64,000 bases of DNA from Flavobacterium azizsancarii (GTDB taxonomy: Bacteria; Bacteroidota; Bacteroidia; Flavobacteriales; Flavobacteriaceae): positions 1 through 64,000 of the forward strand of contig NZ_JAMZNK010000016.1 of assembly GCF_027980145.1 (NCBI RefSeq). Direction: 5' to 3'. The notes beneath the pieces are model-generated. The model did not search any database, had not been told where the DNA came from, and saw nothing but the letters and a program-made list of their open reading frames with translations. Numbering within the stretch: position 1 is the stretch's first letter; each line of letters begins with the position of its first letter. Of this stretch, positions 1 through 9,254 are shown piece after piece. Made by a program: the position numbers and the translations under genes.

Positions 1-111
1 AAACCTGAAACCTGAAACCTGAAACCTGAAACCTGAAACCTGAAACCTGAAACCTGAAACCTGAAACCTGAAACCTGAAACCTGAAACCTGAAACCTGAA
101 ACCTGAAACCT
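1..111. repeat. Heptanucleotide tandem repeat (AAACCTG)n
   Basis: Fifteen perfect copies of AAACCTG (1-105) are followed by a sixteenth copy broken at its last base. The array starts at the window edge, so its true length is unknown. It contains no ORF. It lies about 110 bp upstream of the putative promoter of the TonB receptor gene. Perfect short tandem repeats of this kind can change copy number by slippage. Confidence 0.95.
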
Positions 112-227
112 CAATGTCTTTCTTACCAAAAAAATCCTTTAAGTAATACAATTCTTAATCACTTGTTTTAGTGTTATTTCGACATTTATTTTAATGAAAT
201 TTTCTAGAAAAAATTGCCTAGTTGCAG

Positions 228-258
228 TTGATAGATAAGAAAAAATATTGTTCATTTG
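228..258 (+). promoter_or_regulatory. Possible promoter of the TonB receptor gene
   Basis: TTG at 228-230, then 20 bases, then TTCATTTG at 251-258. This approximates the Bacteroidota promoter (TTG, about 19 bases, TAnnTTTG), with one mismatch in the -7 element. It sits about 36 bases before the start codon. Confidence 0.35.
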
Positions 259-293
259 CGCCATAATTTAGAATTGGTTTAAATAACAATAAC

Positions 294-2702
294 ATGGCTA
301 CAAAAACAGCATCAACTTCCTGTGTAATAATAATTTCAGGTAAAAAGATACAAAATTTTATTTTCGTCTTAATGATGTTTTTACTGGAGGGCGGAGGGTT
401 TCTTCAGGCTCAAACGGAATCAAACGGGCAAATAAGGGGTACAATTATAACTAATGACGGAAATGCAAGTCAGGGTGTTATCGTAAAATTAATTGAAATT
501 AATAAGAGTGCTGTAACTAATGCATCGGGTAATTTTGAGTTTAAAAAAGTGCCTTTTGGAACCTATACTTTAGAAGTTACAATGTCAGGTTATGCTTCTT
601 CTACAGAAACGGCTCAGATTACAGAACAAGCGCCATCTGCGACCGTAGATATCAGGGTAAATTCGTCTGTACAGAATCTTGAAGATGTTGTAATTCGTAC
701 AGGAGGAAATCGTTTTGCGAAAAAAGAGAGTATGGATGTGGCGAAAATGCCTTTAAAAAACATCGAAAATTCACAGGTTTACATTATCGTAAGCAAGGAA
801 TTAATGAAGGAACAAGTAATAACGGATTATAATAGTGCGTTTAAAAATGTTCCCGGAGCAGGTATTGCCGAGGTAAGAAATCAAGGTCGTACAACTTCTA
901 TCTCAAGAGGTTTTGCTACGCCGCAATTGGTTAGAAATGGTGTTGGTAGTTTTACTTATACAACAGTTGACCCTTCAAATTTAGAACGTATCGAGGTTAT
1001 TAAAGGGCCATCGGCTACACTTTTTGGAAGTACATTATCATCTTTTGGCGGATTGTTTAATCGTGTTACCAAAAAACCTTTTGACAGTTTTAAAGGCGAA
1101 ATATCCTATTCAGCAGCAAGTTGGGACCTTAATCGATTAACAGCTGATATCAATACACCAATAAATGAAGATAAAACGGCTTTGTTGAGAATTAATACGG
1201 CTTTTCATAGCGAAAGAAGTTTTCAGGATGCGGGATTTAATAGAAATTTTTCTTTTGCTCCAAGTTTTTCTTATGAAATAAATGATCGTTTAACGCTTTT
1301 GATCGATGCCGAATTTAGTATGTATAAGGCAACTTCTCCAACAAGACTTTTGCCATTTGCTGTAAAAAATACAGTAAGCAGTATCGAAGCACTTGATATT
1401 CCGTACAAATTATCTTTTGCGAATAATACTATCAATTATACAAGCCAACAGTATAATGTTTTTGTACAGTTAAAGTATAAAATGTCTGACGAATGGACGT
1501 CTCAAACTATCTTGTCCAGAACAAGATCATCATCTGATGGTTATGTGGTGTTATTACAAATGATGTCTCCAACTACATTGAGACAACAAGTTACGTATCA
1601 GGAATCTCCTTTTTACGGAACTGATATTCAGCAGAATTTTATTGGTGTTTTTAAAATAGGACAATTGAAAAATAGAGTTGTAGCCGGCTTAGATTTTTAT
1701 AGTCTGCGTGCCACACGTAACGATGCTATTGTAAATATGCCCGCAATGGATTATAAAAAACCAGGTGACGCTTATAACAACTTTAACCTGGATAAAGTGG
1801 CTCCGCTGTTTCTTGATCCTAAGATAAAATTCAACAATTTTGTATCTAATAATGAAAACACCTATAGCGCATATGTTTCTGATGTTTTGAATGTTACGGA
1901 CCAATTGTTGGTTATGGGAGGTATTCGTATGGATCGTTACGAAAATAAAGGAACGTATTATCCTAGTAAAGATTCTATTGCCGGAAACTACAATCAAACA
2001 GCATTTTCGCCAAAAGTAGGATTGGTATATCAAATTGTAAAGGATAAAGTTTCTGTTTTTGGTAATTATATGAATGGTTTCAGCAATGTTTCAGGTTCTG
2101 ATTTTAACGGAAATACGTTCAAACCAAACCAGGCAAATCAATATGAAGGAGGTTTTAAATTTGATTTGAATAAAATATCAGCAACACTTAGTTATTATGA
2201 TATTCAGGTTACAAATATCACGCGTGATGATCCTGATCATGCTAATTTTTCTATTCAGGACGGAACTCAGGTAAGTAAAGGTTTTGAAGCTGAGTTGATT
2301 GCGAATCCTATTTCAGGATTAAATATTGTGGCGGGTTATACTTATAATGACAGTAAATATGAAAAAAGTAATGCCAGTGTTCAGGGTTTGCGGCCAACAA
2401 CGGCAGGATCACCAAGAACGGCAAATTTATGGGCTAGTTATAGGATCGTAAATGGTCCTGCGCAAGGTCTGGGATTTGGTTTTGGAGGTATTTATGGCAG
2501 CGAATATTACCAGACGAATACGACAAGTTTCAAATTTTCTATTCCGTCCTATACGGTTTTAGATGCTTCACTTTTTTATGATCAGCCCAAATACAGATTG
2601 GGTCTTAAAGTAGATAATTTGACAAATGAAAAATACTGGTCGTACAGGCTTGCGGCTCAAAACCCAACTCGTGTTACGGCAAATGTTACTTTTAAATTTT
2701 AA
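294..2702 (+). CDS. TonB-dependent siderophore receptor
   Basis: Predicted 802-residue outer-membrane receptor for energised uptake of a ferric siderophore or similar ligand. A hydrophobic N-terminal export signal ends near residue 40 (..FLQAQ). A carboxypeptidase-regulatory-like domain follows (about 46-125: GTIITNDGNASQGVIVKL). A plug domain of siderophore type comes next (RTTSISRGF, then LERIEVIKGPSATLFGS). A long beta-barrel ends in the aromatic-terminated strand VTANVTFKF. The length is normal for the family. The gene stands alone between a promoter-like site and a strong terminator. The substrate cannot be read from the sequence; a FecA/FhuE-like role is inference. Confidence 0.9.
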   Translation: MATKTASTSCVIIISGKKIQNFIFVLMMFLLEGGGFLQAQTESNGQIRGTIITNDGNASQGVIVKLIEINKSAVTNASGNFEFKKVPFGTYTLEVTMSGYASSTETAQITEQAPSATVDIRVNSSVQNLEDVVIRTGGNRFAKKESMDVAKMPLKNIENSQVYIIVSKELMKEQVITDYNSAFKNVPGAGIAEVRNQGRTTSISRGFATPQLVRNGVGSFTYTTVDPSNLERIEVIKGPSATLFGSTLSSFGGLFNRVTKKPFDSFKGEISYSAASWDLNRLTADINTPINEDKTALLRINTAFHSERSFQDAGFNRNFSFAPSFSYEINDRLTLLIDAEFSMYKATSPTRLLPFAVKNTVSSIEALDIPYKLSFANNTINYTSQQYNVFVQLKYKMSDEWTSQTILSRTRSSSDGYVVLLQMMSPTTLRQQVTYQESPFYGTDIQQNFIGVFKIGQLKNRVVAGLDFYSLRATRNDAIVNMPAMDYKKPGDAYNNFNLDKVAPLFLDPKIKFNNFVSNNENTYSAYVSDVLNVTDQLLVMGGIRMDRYENKGTYYPSKDSIAGNYNQTAFSPKVGLVYQIVKDKVSVFGNYMNGFSNVSGSDFNGNTFKPNQANQYEGGFKFDLNKISATLSYYDIQVTNITRDDPDHANFSIQDGTQVSKGFEAELIANPISGLNIVAGYTYNDSKYEKSNASVQGLRPTTAGSPRTANLWASYRIVNGPAQGLGFGFGGIYGSEYYQTNTTSFKFSIPSYTVLDASLFYDQPKYRLGLKVDNLTNEKYWSYRLAAQNPTRVTANVTFKF

Positions 2703-2725
2703 ATTTTTAAGAGTTTTAAAATAAT

Positions 2726-2765
2726 AAAAAGGGGAATATTTCATTTTTGAAATATTCTCCTTTTC
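2726..2765 (+). terminator. Intrinsic terminator of the TonB receptor gene
   Basis: A long stem (AAAAAGG.GAATATTTCA pairing with TGAAATATTC.CCTTTT) with a short T-rich loop, ending in TTTT, 24 bases after the stop codon. Confidence 0.85.
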
Positions 2766-3174
2766 TATTTTGAATTTAATATTTTACAGAGATGCGATTT
2801 TTTTTATATAGTTTAATTACTTAGTAAAGAATTACTTAAATGTAATATTGCATTTCGACGCAGGAGAAATCTCCGCGAGAAGCTCGACAATAATTTTGGT
2901 TATTATTGCGAAGAATGTATTAAAATCCACCCCTGTAATATGTTTTGTTTCTCCGGAACTCTTTCTAAAATTCCGGAGGAATGGGTTATTTTGCAGCAAC
3001 CGATTTATTCGCCATAACATTATGGATTTTTCTTTTTTTCAATTAATCCAAAAAATCTTATTGAAGTTTTGTAATCTCCGCCCATAATCGTGTAAGATTT
3101 CTGATTCGTTCTTGAATTAATTTTAATCCTCTGTAAGAGAATTTATTAGAACAACAATTCAAACTATAATCATT
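2766..3174. other. Gene-free stretch with a dispersed-repeat fragment
   Basis: About 400 bases without a convincing gene. At 2850-2891 there is a fragment of the form ATTTCGACGCAGGAGAAATC followed by CTCCGCGAGAAGCTCGACA. It resembles one arm of the palindromic element at 39942-40050. A second small inverted match (TTCTCCGGAA / TTCCGGAGGA) lies near 2948-2980. Short ORFs on both strands here look fortuitous. Confidence 0.5.
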
Positions 3175-3543
3175 ATGATACATAAAATAGAAACTGCGAA
3201 TAATTTAATTGCTTTTAGAGCACTTGGTCAGGTTACAACAGCTGATTTTAAACGTGTTGTACTATCTGAAATTGAGGGATTATCGAAACAATCCAATGAA
3301 ATTAATTTTTTGTTTGCGTTGGATACAGATAATCAGAATTTTACTGAAAGTTCGTGGTTGAATGATGCTGTGCTTGGATTAAAACAATTTCAAAACTGGA
3401 ATAGGGTGGCGATTGTTTCTGATTCTGAAGAAATGAATTTTAGCGACGGATTTACTTTTAATACTACCGGAGAATTTCGTGGTTTTAAAAAGCTAGCGTT
3501 TAATAAAGCCCTGAAATGGGTTGGGGGAAGTTCAAATTTATAA
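3175..3543 (+). CDS. STAS/SpoIIAA-like domain protein
   Basis: A 122-residue cytosolic protein with the pattern of the SpoIIAA-like/STAS-SEC14 family. A beta strand (LIAFRALGQVT) is followed by TADFKRVVLSEIE, FLFALDTDNQNFTES, the helix DAVLGLKQFQNWNRVAIVSD and a C-terminal segment GEFRGFKKLAFNKALKWV. The family is thought to bind small hydrophobic ligands or act in partner switching, but no precise role is known. It lies 11 bases upstream of ku on the same strand and is probably co-transcribed. A direct role in repair is not shown by the sequence. Confidence 0.8.
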   Translation: MIHKIETANNLIAFRALGQVTTADFKRVVLSEIEGLSKQSNEINFLFALDTDNQNFTESSWLNDAVLGLKQFQNWNRVAIVSDSEEMNFSDGFTFNTTGEFRGFKKLAFNKALKWVGGSSNL

Positions 3544-3554
3544 ATTATTGAGTT

Positions 3555-4325
3555 ATGAGAGCAATATGGACAGGATCAATTAGTTTTGGGTTAATTAATA
3601 TTCCCATCAGAATATTTTCTGCCGTGCAGGAAAGCAGTATCGATATGGATATGCTGGATGAAAAGGATCATGCAAACATCAAGTTTAAAAGGGTAAACGA
3701 AAATACGGGAAAAGAGGTTGCGTATGCCAATATCGTGAAGGGATATAAAATTGATGATCAATATGTAATTCTGGAAGATGCTGATTTTGAAGCCGCAGAT
3801 GCGGAGAAAACCAAAACGATTGACATTCAGAGTTTTGCTTTCGAGAAAGAAATAAACAGCATTTATTATGAGCAGCCTTATTATCTGGAACCTGATAAAG
3901 GGGCGATGAATGCTTATGCTTTGCTTCGTGATGCACTTGAAGCATCTGGAAAAGTAGGAGTAACGAGTTTTGTTTTGCGAAATAAAGAAAGTCTGGCGAT
4001 TTTAAAACCGTATAAAAATGTTATTCTTTTAAACCGAATACGTTTTGAGCAGGAAATCAGGGATACTTCAGAATTGAAACTTCCGCCGGCTTCTAAAAAA
4101 GCGACAAAAGAAATGGATATGGCTGAAAAATTAATCGATCAGCTGACTGAAAAATTCGATATCAGCGCTTATAAAGATGAATATACGGCTAAGCTTTTGG
4201 AGATTATTAAAAATAAAGCCAAAGGCAAAAAACAAGCGGCGCCAAAATTAAAAGTCGTTCACAAACAAAGCGACGATTTAATGGCAATGTTAAAAGCAAG
4301 TCTGGATAAGAAGAAATCTTCTTAA
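3555..4325 (+). CDS. ku: Ku homodimer subunit, bacterial NHEJ
   Basis: Predicted 256-residue bacterial Ku, which binds double-strand DNA ends and recruits LigD for non-homologous end joining. The N-terminus [18 protein letters not shown] is the hallmark of prokaryotic Ku. The core ([47 protein letters not shown]) spans residues 50-150. The C-terminal tail is lysine-rich, as expected for a DNA-binding extension. The length matches the bacterial family. It converges on ligD: the two genes share the four bases TTAA at 4322-4325, each using part as its stop codon. The pairing with LigD makes the assignment firm. Confidence 0.97.
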   Translation: MRAIWTGSISFGLINIPIRIFSAVQESSIDMDMLDEKDHANIKFKRVNENTGKEVAYANIVKGYKIDDQYVILEDADFEAADAEKTKTIDIQSFAFEKEINSIYYEQPYYLEPDKGAMNAYALLRDALEASGKVGVTSFVLRNKESLAILKPYKNVILLNRIRFEQEIRDTSELKLPPASKKATKEMDMAEKLIDQLTEKFDISAYKDEYTAKLLEIIKNKAKGKKQAAPKLKVVHKQSDDLMAMLKASLDKKKSS

Positions 4326-6874
4326 TCCGGACTTTTGTTTTCCAGTTTATGCAATATCTTTTTGATATTTGCGCCTTTTCCTAATACAGGCTTCCACAAA
4401 TCTCCTTTTTTCTCGAAACGGTTCAGAACATTTTTAATGGTAAATTGTGATGGACTTAGTTTCGAATTTACTTCGCTCCATTCTAATGGGGTCGAAACTG
4501 TTGCGCCCGGTTTAGGTCTTACGGAATATGGCGCTGCCAATGTTTGCCCGCGTCGGTTTTGCAAGTAATCGACATAAATTTTATGGTTTCTTTTCTTGAT
4601 ACTTCTTTCCAGCGAGGTTGTTTCAGGCGAACGTGAATGTATTTCCCTGGCCAGTAATTCGCTCAGGATTTTGATTGAATCATAATCGTATTGTGCTCCA
4701 AGCGGAATGTAAACATGTAATCCCGTAGCTCCTGATGTTTTGCAATAACAATCGGTTTCAAGTTCATCAAGAACCTCTTTTACTATTAAAGCTGTTTTTA
4801 CAACTTCTTCAAAATTGTCTTTTTCAGGATCAATATCAATTACGAGCCAATCCGGATTTTCGATATGTTTTATGGTAGAATTCCACGGATTCATGTCAAT
4901 GCAGCCTAAGTTTGCCATATATAGCAAAGTTGCCTTGTCGTTGCAAATCAGATAATTTAAATATTCCTCATTCGATTCTGAGAATACTTTTTTTGTTTTA
5001 AGCCAAGATGGAATTTTGTCCACATCGACATCTTTTTGATAAAATCCCGGCGCGTTAATTCCGTTAGGAAAACGATTCATAGATTGCGGACGATCTTTAA
5101 GATAAGGTAATATTAAGTCGGCAACTTCATTATAATACTGTACAATTTCGCCTTTTGTTATGCCATCATCAGGAAAATATATTTTGTTTTGGTTGGTAAG
5201 GTGCAAAGTCGTTTTGCCAATTTTTAAGTCATAATCATTTTCTGTGGTGTGAGTTGGTTTTTCTTTCATTGTATCTTCTTTTACTTTCGTTTTGGTTGTA
5301 GCATTTGATTTAATATTAGAGGGTACAAAAACTTCTGCTGGTTTCTTGTCAATTCTTAAACCCAGATAAACAGGATGTCTTAAGTGTTTGTCATTTGTCC
5401 ATTCTGAGAATTTTACCTGGCAGACCAATTTTGGTTTTACCCATTGAATTTCATCTCTAATTCCAATTTTTTCGCTCAGCGGAGATTCATCAACAAAATA
5501 GGGTTCTAGCTTTGCATACAATTCCTTTAGCGAAGAGTCTGTAAAACCCGTTCCGCATTTGCCTATGAACTCCAGTCTTTTTCCATAATATTGACCAAGT
5601 AAAATGGCTCCAAAATATTTTCTCGATTTCTTTGGTTGCGTGATTCCAATAATAATTGCTTCTTCTTCATTTGAGATTTTAATTTTGAGCCAGTAATTGC
5701 TTCGTTTATCGGGAGTATAGGTACTATCGGCTTTTTTTGCAATAATACCTTCTCCTTTATTTTTTATCGAAAGGTTAAACTGGTCAAGACCTTTTTCTAT
5801 GGTATGTTCTGAATAAAAAACATTGGTAAAATCGTACTTATTAAATAAAATCTTCAGCAGTTCTTTTCTTTCGAGCAAAGACAGTTCTGTGATGCTGTTT
5901 CCATCCAGATTAAGAAGATCAAAAACGTAATATTTTAAAGTGCCTAAACCGGTTTTAAGGTAGTTTTGTAGGAGTTGAAAATTTGCCTTTCCATTTTCGT
6001 CCTCAACAACAATTTCACCATCTAAAACTGCAATATGATCTATTTTTTGTAATTCATTTGCGATGGGTTTAAAACTGGAATTAAAAGATAGTCTATTTCT
6101 GCTAAATAATTGTACATCAGAAGGATTAATTACAGAAATAGCTCTGTAACCGTCATATTTATTTTCAAAAACCCAGTCAGCATCATCAAAAGCTTTTTCT
6201 TTTGTATTGGCAAGCATTGGTTTGATAAAAACGGCGGGTGTTTGGGCTGAATGATTACTTTTTTTTGAACTTTTCTTTTGATTATTGGCTTCAGCTGTTT
6301 TTTTTGAATTTTTTTCCAGTTCTTCGAGGGCTCTCTGAGAAATCACTGATTTATTTTTATTCAGAATATCGCTTTCCGTTGCATGCGGATCTTGTTTTTT
6401 TATCAGTAACCAGGCATTTTCCTGTTTCCCTTTTAGTTTTATCAAGGAGAATTCCCCTTTTAGTTTTTTTCCTTTTAGAATAAAACTTAAATGCCCTTTA
6501 TGAAGATTTGCCAATAATGTCTTTTCTGGATTTGATGAAGGTTCACCAGGGGTGTACGTGCCATTATCCCAAACAATAACATTTCCTGCACCATAATTTC
6601 CTTCAGGAATTGTTCCTTCAAAATCTTTATAGCTGTACGGATGATCTTCGACCATCATTGCCAGGCGTTTATCGTCAGGATTCATAGAGGGACCTTTAGG
6701 AACCGCCCAACTTTTTAGCACGCCATCCATTTCTAATCTAAAATCATAATGCAAGTGCGATGCAGCGTGTTTTTGCACAACAAAAACCAATTCCTTAGCT
6801 GATTTTTCTCTTTTGCCTTTTGGTTCCTGAGTTTGTTTAAAATCTCTTTTTTGATTGTATTTAGACAGTGACAT
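4322..6874 (-). CDS. ligD: Multifunctional DNA ligase D (phosphoesterase-ligase-polymerase)
   Basis: Predicted 850-residue NHEJ enzyme. Domains run in the order seen in Pseudomonas LigD. A 3'-phosphoesterase domain occupies about 15-170 ([24 protein letters not shown]). An ATP-dependent ligase occupies about 215-530, with the adenylation motif KYDGYRAI near residue 238 and [10 protein letters not shown] later. A primase-polymerase domain occupies about 560-840 ([11 protein letters not shown] metal-binding acids, [13 protein letters not shown]). Lysine/serine-rich linkers separate the domains (about 185-212 and 530-560). The start codon lies inside the end of the upstream membrane-protein gene (14-base overlap), which suggests translational coupling. 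It is convergent with ku. Confidence 0.97.
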   Translation of the reverse strand: MSLSKYNQKRDFKQTQEPKGKREKSAKELVFVVQKHAASHLHYDFRLEMDGVLKSWAVPKGPSMNPDDKRLAMMVEDHPYSYKDFEGTIPEGNYGAGNVIVWDNGTYTPGEPSSNPEKTLLANLHKGHLSFILKGKKLKGEFSLIKLKGKQENAWLLIKKQDPHATESDILNKNKSVISQRALEELEKNSKKTAEANNQKKSSKKSNHSAQTPAVFIKPMLANTKEKAFDDADWVFENKYDGYRAISVINPSDVQLFSRNRLSFNSSFKPIANELQKIDHIAVLDGEIVVEDENGKANFQLLQNYLKTGLGTLKYYVFDLLNLDGNSITELSLLERKELLKILFNKYDFTNVFYSEHTIEKGLDQFNLSIKNKGEGIIAKKADSTYTPDKRSNYWLKIKISNEEEAIIIGITQPKKSRKYFGAILLGQYYGKRLEFIGKCGTGFTDSSLKELYAKLEPYFVDESPLSEKIGIRDEIQWVKPKLVCQVKFSEWTNDKHLRHPVYLGLRIDKKPAEVFVPSNIKSNATTKTKVKEDTMKEKPTHTTENDYDLKIGKTTLHLTNQNKIYFPDDGITKGEIVQYYNEVADLILPYLKDRPQSMNRFPNGINAPGFYQKDVDVDKIPSWLKTKKVFSESNEEYLNYLICNDKATLLYMANLGCIDMNPWNSTIKHIENPDWLVIDIDPEKDNFEEVVKTALIVKEVLDELETDCYCKTSGATGLHVYIPLGAQYDYDSIKILSELLAREIHSRSPETTSLERSIKKRNHKIYVDYLQNRRGQTLAAPYSVRPKPGATVSTPLEWSEVNSKLSPSQFTIKNVLNRFEKKGDLWKPVLGKGANIKKILHKLENKSPD

Positions 6875-7343
6875 AAGCTTTTGTTAGGATTAAAAAAGTG
6901 GAGGAAAGGGAGTATGTAGCGGTTGCAACTAATCCGAAAATAATATGGGCAAGAAGGAGCTGAAAATAATATCCTTTAAAATCGATAGGAGGTTGATGAT
7001 TGCTCATTTTAAACATAATCATCCAGCCCAGAATACCAATAATACCGCTAATAAAACCGAGTAGGAAGGCACTCAAAAACGAAACAGGCAAAATATTTTT
7101 TATCCATAATAAATGATACGCCAGTACAAACAGAAAACCAATAAAATAGTGCAGCAACCAGGCTAGTGTAGCTTTTGATTTCGCTGGTAATTCGATATTT
7201 AACCTGGTTAACATAAATGTGAGTAAAACAGGTTCTTTGTACAGTTCGCGAAAGCTTGCAGATGCTGCATAACTAAATAATGTCATGGCTGATGTTGCCG
7301 CGATTGAAACTATTATTAATTGAAAAAAAATATAGATATCCAT
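6861..7343 (-). CDS. Small four-helix membrane protein upstream of ligD
   Basis: A 160-residue hydrophobic protein with about four membrane helices. These are near residues 5-28, 62-80, 86-112 and 126-152. No catalytic motif or family was recognised. Its last 14 bases overlap the ligD start, so the two are almost certainly co-transcribed. Whether it has any link to DNA repair is unknown; it may simply be an operon passenger. Confidence 0.7.
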   Translation of the reverse strand: MDIYIFFQLIIVSIAATSAMTLFSYAASASFRELYKEPVLLTFMLTRLNIELPAKSKATLAWLLHYFIGFLFVLAYHLLWIKNILPVSFLSAFLLGFISGIIGILGWMIMFKMSNHQPPIDFKGYYFQLLLAHIIFGLVATATYSLSSTFLILTKAYVTV

Positions 7344-7440
7344 AATGCGTTTTTTAGTTGTTCGTCAGGAGTTCAAATAAAAAAATCATGTACTTCAAAT
7401 TGGTTTCTTTTTAAATCAGCAATTTGAAGTACATGACTTG

Positions 7441-7716
7441 TTAGCTATTTCCTTTAAGATCATTTTCAGCATTCTCTTCTGTTTTTGAAGCATTAGAACC
7501 TGAGAATTTTTTATAACCTCCCAAGGCCAAAAGCGGTAATGCCCATTTTCCTATTGAAGAAGCTGTTTTTCGTTTCCCCGCTATTTTTAGCGTTAAGCCC
7601 AGAAGTAAAGAACCTGCGGTTGCGTATAATATTTTATTGGCTGATATTCCATCAGGTTTTTCTTTTATGCCATAACCAATATTTTCACGGGTTTTTGGAT
7701 TAAAAATATTTTCCAT
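7441..7716 (-). CDS. Small membrane-associated protein of unknown function
   Basis: A 91-residue protein from the ATG at 7716 (MENIFNPKTRENIGYG...). Upstream in-frame ATGs at 7755 and 7740 exist, but the intervening residues look like untranslated leader. Two short hydrophobic stretches (ILYATAGSLLLGLTLKIAG and SIGKWALPLLALGG) suggest a hairpin in the inner membrane, followed by a polar, acidic tail. No function was recognised. It lies in a same-strand run with the ligD group and the acidic protein upstream. Confidence 0.6.
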   Translation of the reverse strand: MENIFNPKTRENIGYGIKEKPDGISANKILYATAGSLLLGLTLKIAGKRKTASSIGKWALPLLALGGYKKFSGSNASKTEENAENDLKGNS

Positions 7717-7795
7717 GATTTCGATTTTATAATTAAACATTTTTATACGGATCACTTTTAGGATCAGGATATTTGTTTCTAAATAATGTATGAAA

Positions 7796-8254
7796 CTAAA
7801 ATTCTCGTGGACTATTTACAGGATCTTTTTCTTCAAGATCCTGATCAATGTCGTATTCCTGATCGAGTTCATCTTGTTTTAAATTATTTGTGGAAAAATT
7901 GTCTATTTCACGATCATTTTCGTCATAATCTTCTGTTAGATCATCGTCTAAATCGCTTTCGTCAAGATCTTCTTCTTCTTCAAAATAATCTTCGTCGTCA
8001 TCGTCTCTGTCAAGTGCGTTGGAGAAATCGTCATCTAAATCTTCCTGATCTTCTTCCTGATTTAGCATTTGGTCCTGATCTGAAAATTCTTCGTCGTTGT
8101 TTTTTTGATATTCATCGACATAGCTTTCATCATTGTTATGGCTAATAGCATAGAGATTATTTTCTATTTTTTCAGATTCGATACGCATATCGTCTTCCGG
8201 ATGATAAAAATTACGGTCATCCCGACCGTAATTCTCGTTGTTTCCTGTTATCAT
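7796..8254 (-). CDS. Highly acidic Asp/Glu-rich protein
   Basis: A 152-residue protein in which Asp and Glu make up a large share of residues 35-150 (runs such as DRDDDDEDYFEEEEDLDES). There are no hydrophobic segments and almost no basic clusters after residue 60, so it is predicted to be intrinsically disordered and soluble. No family was recognised. Such proteins can mimic nucleic acid or buffer cations, but that is speculation here. A small lysine/serine/threonine-rich ORF lies 21 bases upstream on the same strand, giving an acid/base pair. The antisense ORF over this region is a shadow. Confidence 0.65.
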   Translation of the reverse strand: MITGNNENYGRDDRNFYHPEDDMRIESEKIENNLYAISHNNDESYVDEYQKNNDEEFSDQDQMLNQEEDQEDLDDDFSNALDRDDDDEDYFEEEEDLDESDLDDDLTEDYDENDREIDNFSTNNLKQDELDQEYDIDQDLEEKDPVNSPREF

Positions 8255-8275
8255 ATTGTCAGTGATTTTAAAGAG

Positions 8276-8401
8276 TTATTTTTTTGTCGTTGGAGACTTT
8301 TTTGAATCGGCAGATTTTGTTGTACTTTTTGAAGTGCCCATTTTTTTATCTGTTGATTTTGCACTCGTAGTGCTGCTGTTTTTGTGATTTGAAGTGTTCA
8401 T
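8276..8401 (-). CDS. 41-residue Ser/Thr/Lys-rich basic peptide
   Basis: A short ORF read from the sequence: ATG at 8399-8401 and TAA at 8276-8278. It encodes 41 residues almost entirely of Ser, Thr, Lys, Asn and Ala (MNTSNHKNSSTTSAKSTDKK...SKKSPTTKK). It is strongly basic and should be disordered. It ends 21 bases before the acidic-protein gene. A TAATTTTG element on the same strand lies about 70 bases upstream. Low-complexity basic peptides of this sort are often left unannotated. The composition and spacing favour a real gene, but this is not certain. Confidence 0.45.
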   Translation of the reverse strand: MNTSNHKNSSTTSAKSTDKKMGTSKSTTKSADSKKSPTTKK

Positions 8402-8472
8402 GATATTTAATATTAAATTAATAGATAAATAAAAAACCTTTATTCATTTGATTGAATTCTAAAAGGTTAAGT

Positions 8473-8480
8473 CAAAATTA
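8473..8480 (-). promoter_or_regulatory. TAnnTTTG -7 element for the 8401-to-4322 run
   Basis: On the minus strand the bases read TAATTTTG, a perfect TAnnTTTG match, 72 bases upstream of the small basic ORF. No TTG was seen at the usual -33 distance. Confidence 0.35.
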
Positions 8481-8522
8481 GGCGGTAGTGATTTTATATA
8501 CTTATAAAATTTAAACTAGTAA

Positions 8523-8597
8523 TTATATAATTTTCAGCACTTTATGTTTCATGAAAAATGTTCTTCGTTAAAAGTGCTCTAAATGAAAATTATATAA
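8523..8597. repeat. 75-bp inverted repeat upstream of the response regulator
   Basis: Left arm TTATATAATTTTCA (8523-8536) plus GCACTTT (8537-8543). Right arm AAAGTGC (8571-8577), a six-base bulge, then TGAAAATTATATAA (8584-8597). The 21 paired bases match perfectly. The stem starts 184 bases before the downstream start codon, so it could form in the mRNA leader. It could equally be a small palindromic mobile remnant; no flanking target duplication was seen. Confidence 0.8.
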
Positions 8598-8707
8598 GGA
8601 GAAATGAATATTTTGTAAGTTATTTATTCTTATTTTTAAAATATTTACATAGAATTTTGTGCATAAACAGGAGCACATTACTAAATAAGAATCTAAAGGT
8701 TTTGATT

Positions 8708-9169
8708 ATGAATAAAAAAGGACCCATTGTAGTAATAGAGAATAAACAGGAAGACCGTAAATTATTTATAGAGGTTTTTAGCGAACTTAACTACTCCAAC
8801 CAAATTATATATTTTAATACTGCCGAAACGGCTTGCAATTATATGCTTCGTCATCAAATTAAACCTTTTATGGTTTTCTCTGATATTGTGTTATTGAATG
8901 TCATGAATTATAAGGTGATGGAAACAAATCCTGATAATAATGGGGTAGGGACTATATTTAATTGTCCGTATTTATTTTTTACGACTTTGTTTGAGCAGAG
9001 TTTCATCATTGATCCGTATTCTTTGCCTACTCACAGTTATTTTGTTAAGCCTTATAATTACGAAAAATTTAAACAGGTTATAAAGACGATAATCGAATAT
9101 TGGCGTAAATCAAAATCGATTGCCCAATACAATAAGAAGGAGACTAAAACAACGAGTCAGATTAAATAG
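8708..9169 (+). CDS. Standalone response-regulator receiver protein
   Basis: A 153-residue single-domain receiver from ATG 8708. An in-frame extension upstream to 8558 is AT-rich, overlaps the inverted repeat and lacks receiver character, so it was rejected. Receiver hallmarks are present: an acidic pair after strand 1 (IENKQEDRKLF), the phospho-acceptor Asp in VFSDIVLLN, the Thr of FFTTLF and the Lys of YFVKPYN. There is no output domain. Bacteroidota encode many such CheY-like proteins that work in phosphorelays. No kinase is adjacent, so its partner is unknown. Confidence 0.8.
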   Translation: MNKKGPIVVIENKQEDRKLFIEVFSELNYSNQIIYFNTAETACNYMLRHQIKPFMVFSDIVLLNVMNYKVMETNPDNNGVGTIFNCPYLFFTTLFEQSFIIDPYSLPTHSYFVKPYNYEKFKQVIKTIIEYWRKSKSIAQYNKKETKTTSQIK

Positions 9170-9175
9170 TTATAA

Positions 9176-9212
9176 AAAAAAGATCCATTCGCCGCAGCAA
9201 ATGGATCTTTTT
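9176..9212. terminator. Intrinsic terminator, possibly bidirectional
   Basis: Stem AGATCCATT / AATGGATCT flanked by A-run and T-run, a few bases after the response-regulator stop. It also lies just beyond the 3' end of the convergent barrel-protein gene (stop at 9255). Confidence 0.85.
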
Positions 9213-9254
9213 ATATATTCAAGAATGTTTTTTAAGTTCCAGGATTAATGATGT

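Noticed and set aside
1..111. Telomere or CRISPR array
   Set aside because: Perfect seven-base units without spacers; a bacterial chromosome context gives no support for a telomere.
2832..3087. Two opposing ORFs of 60-80 codons after the TonB receptor
   Set aside because: They mirror each other over a repeat fragment and lack promoter, conserved composition or neighbours on the same transcript.
7786..8145. 119-codon ORF on the plus strand
   Set aside because: Exact antisense shadow of the acidic protein; its Leu/Arg/His-rich composition comes from GAT/GAA codons read backwards.
8558..8707. N-terminal extension of the standalone receiver protein
   Set aside because: It lies in the inverted repeat and AT-rich leader; the receiver fold begins at the ATG at 8708.
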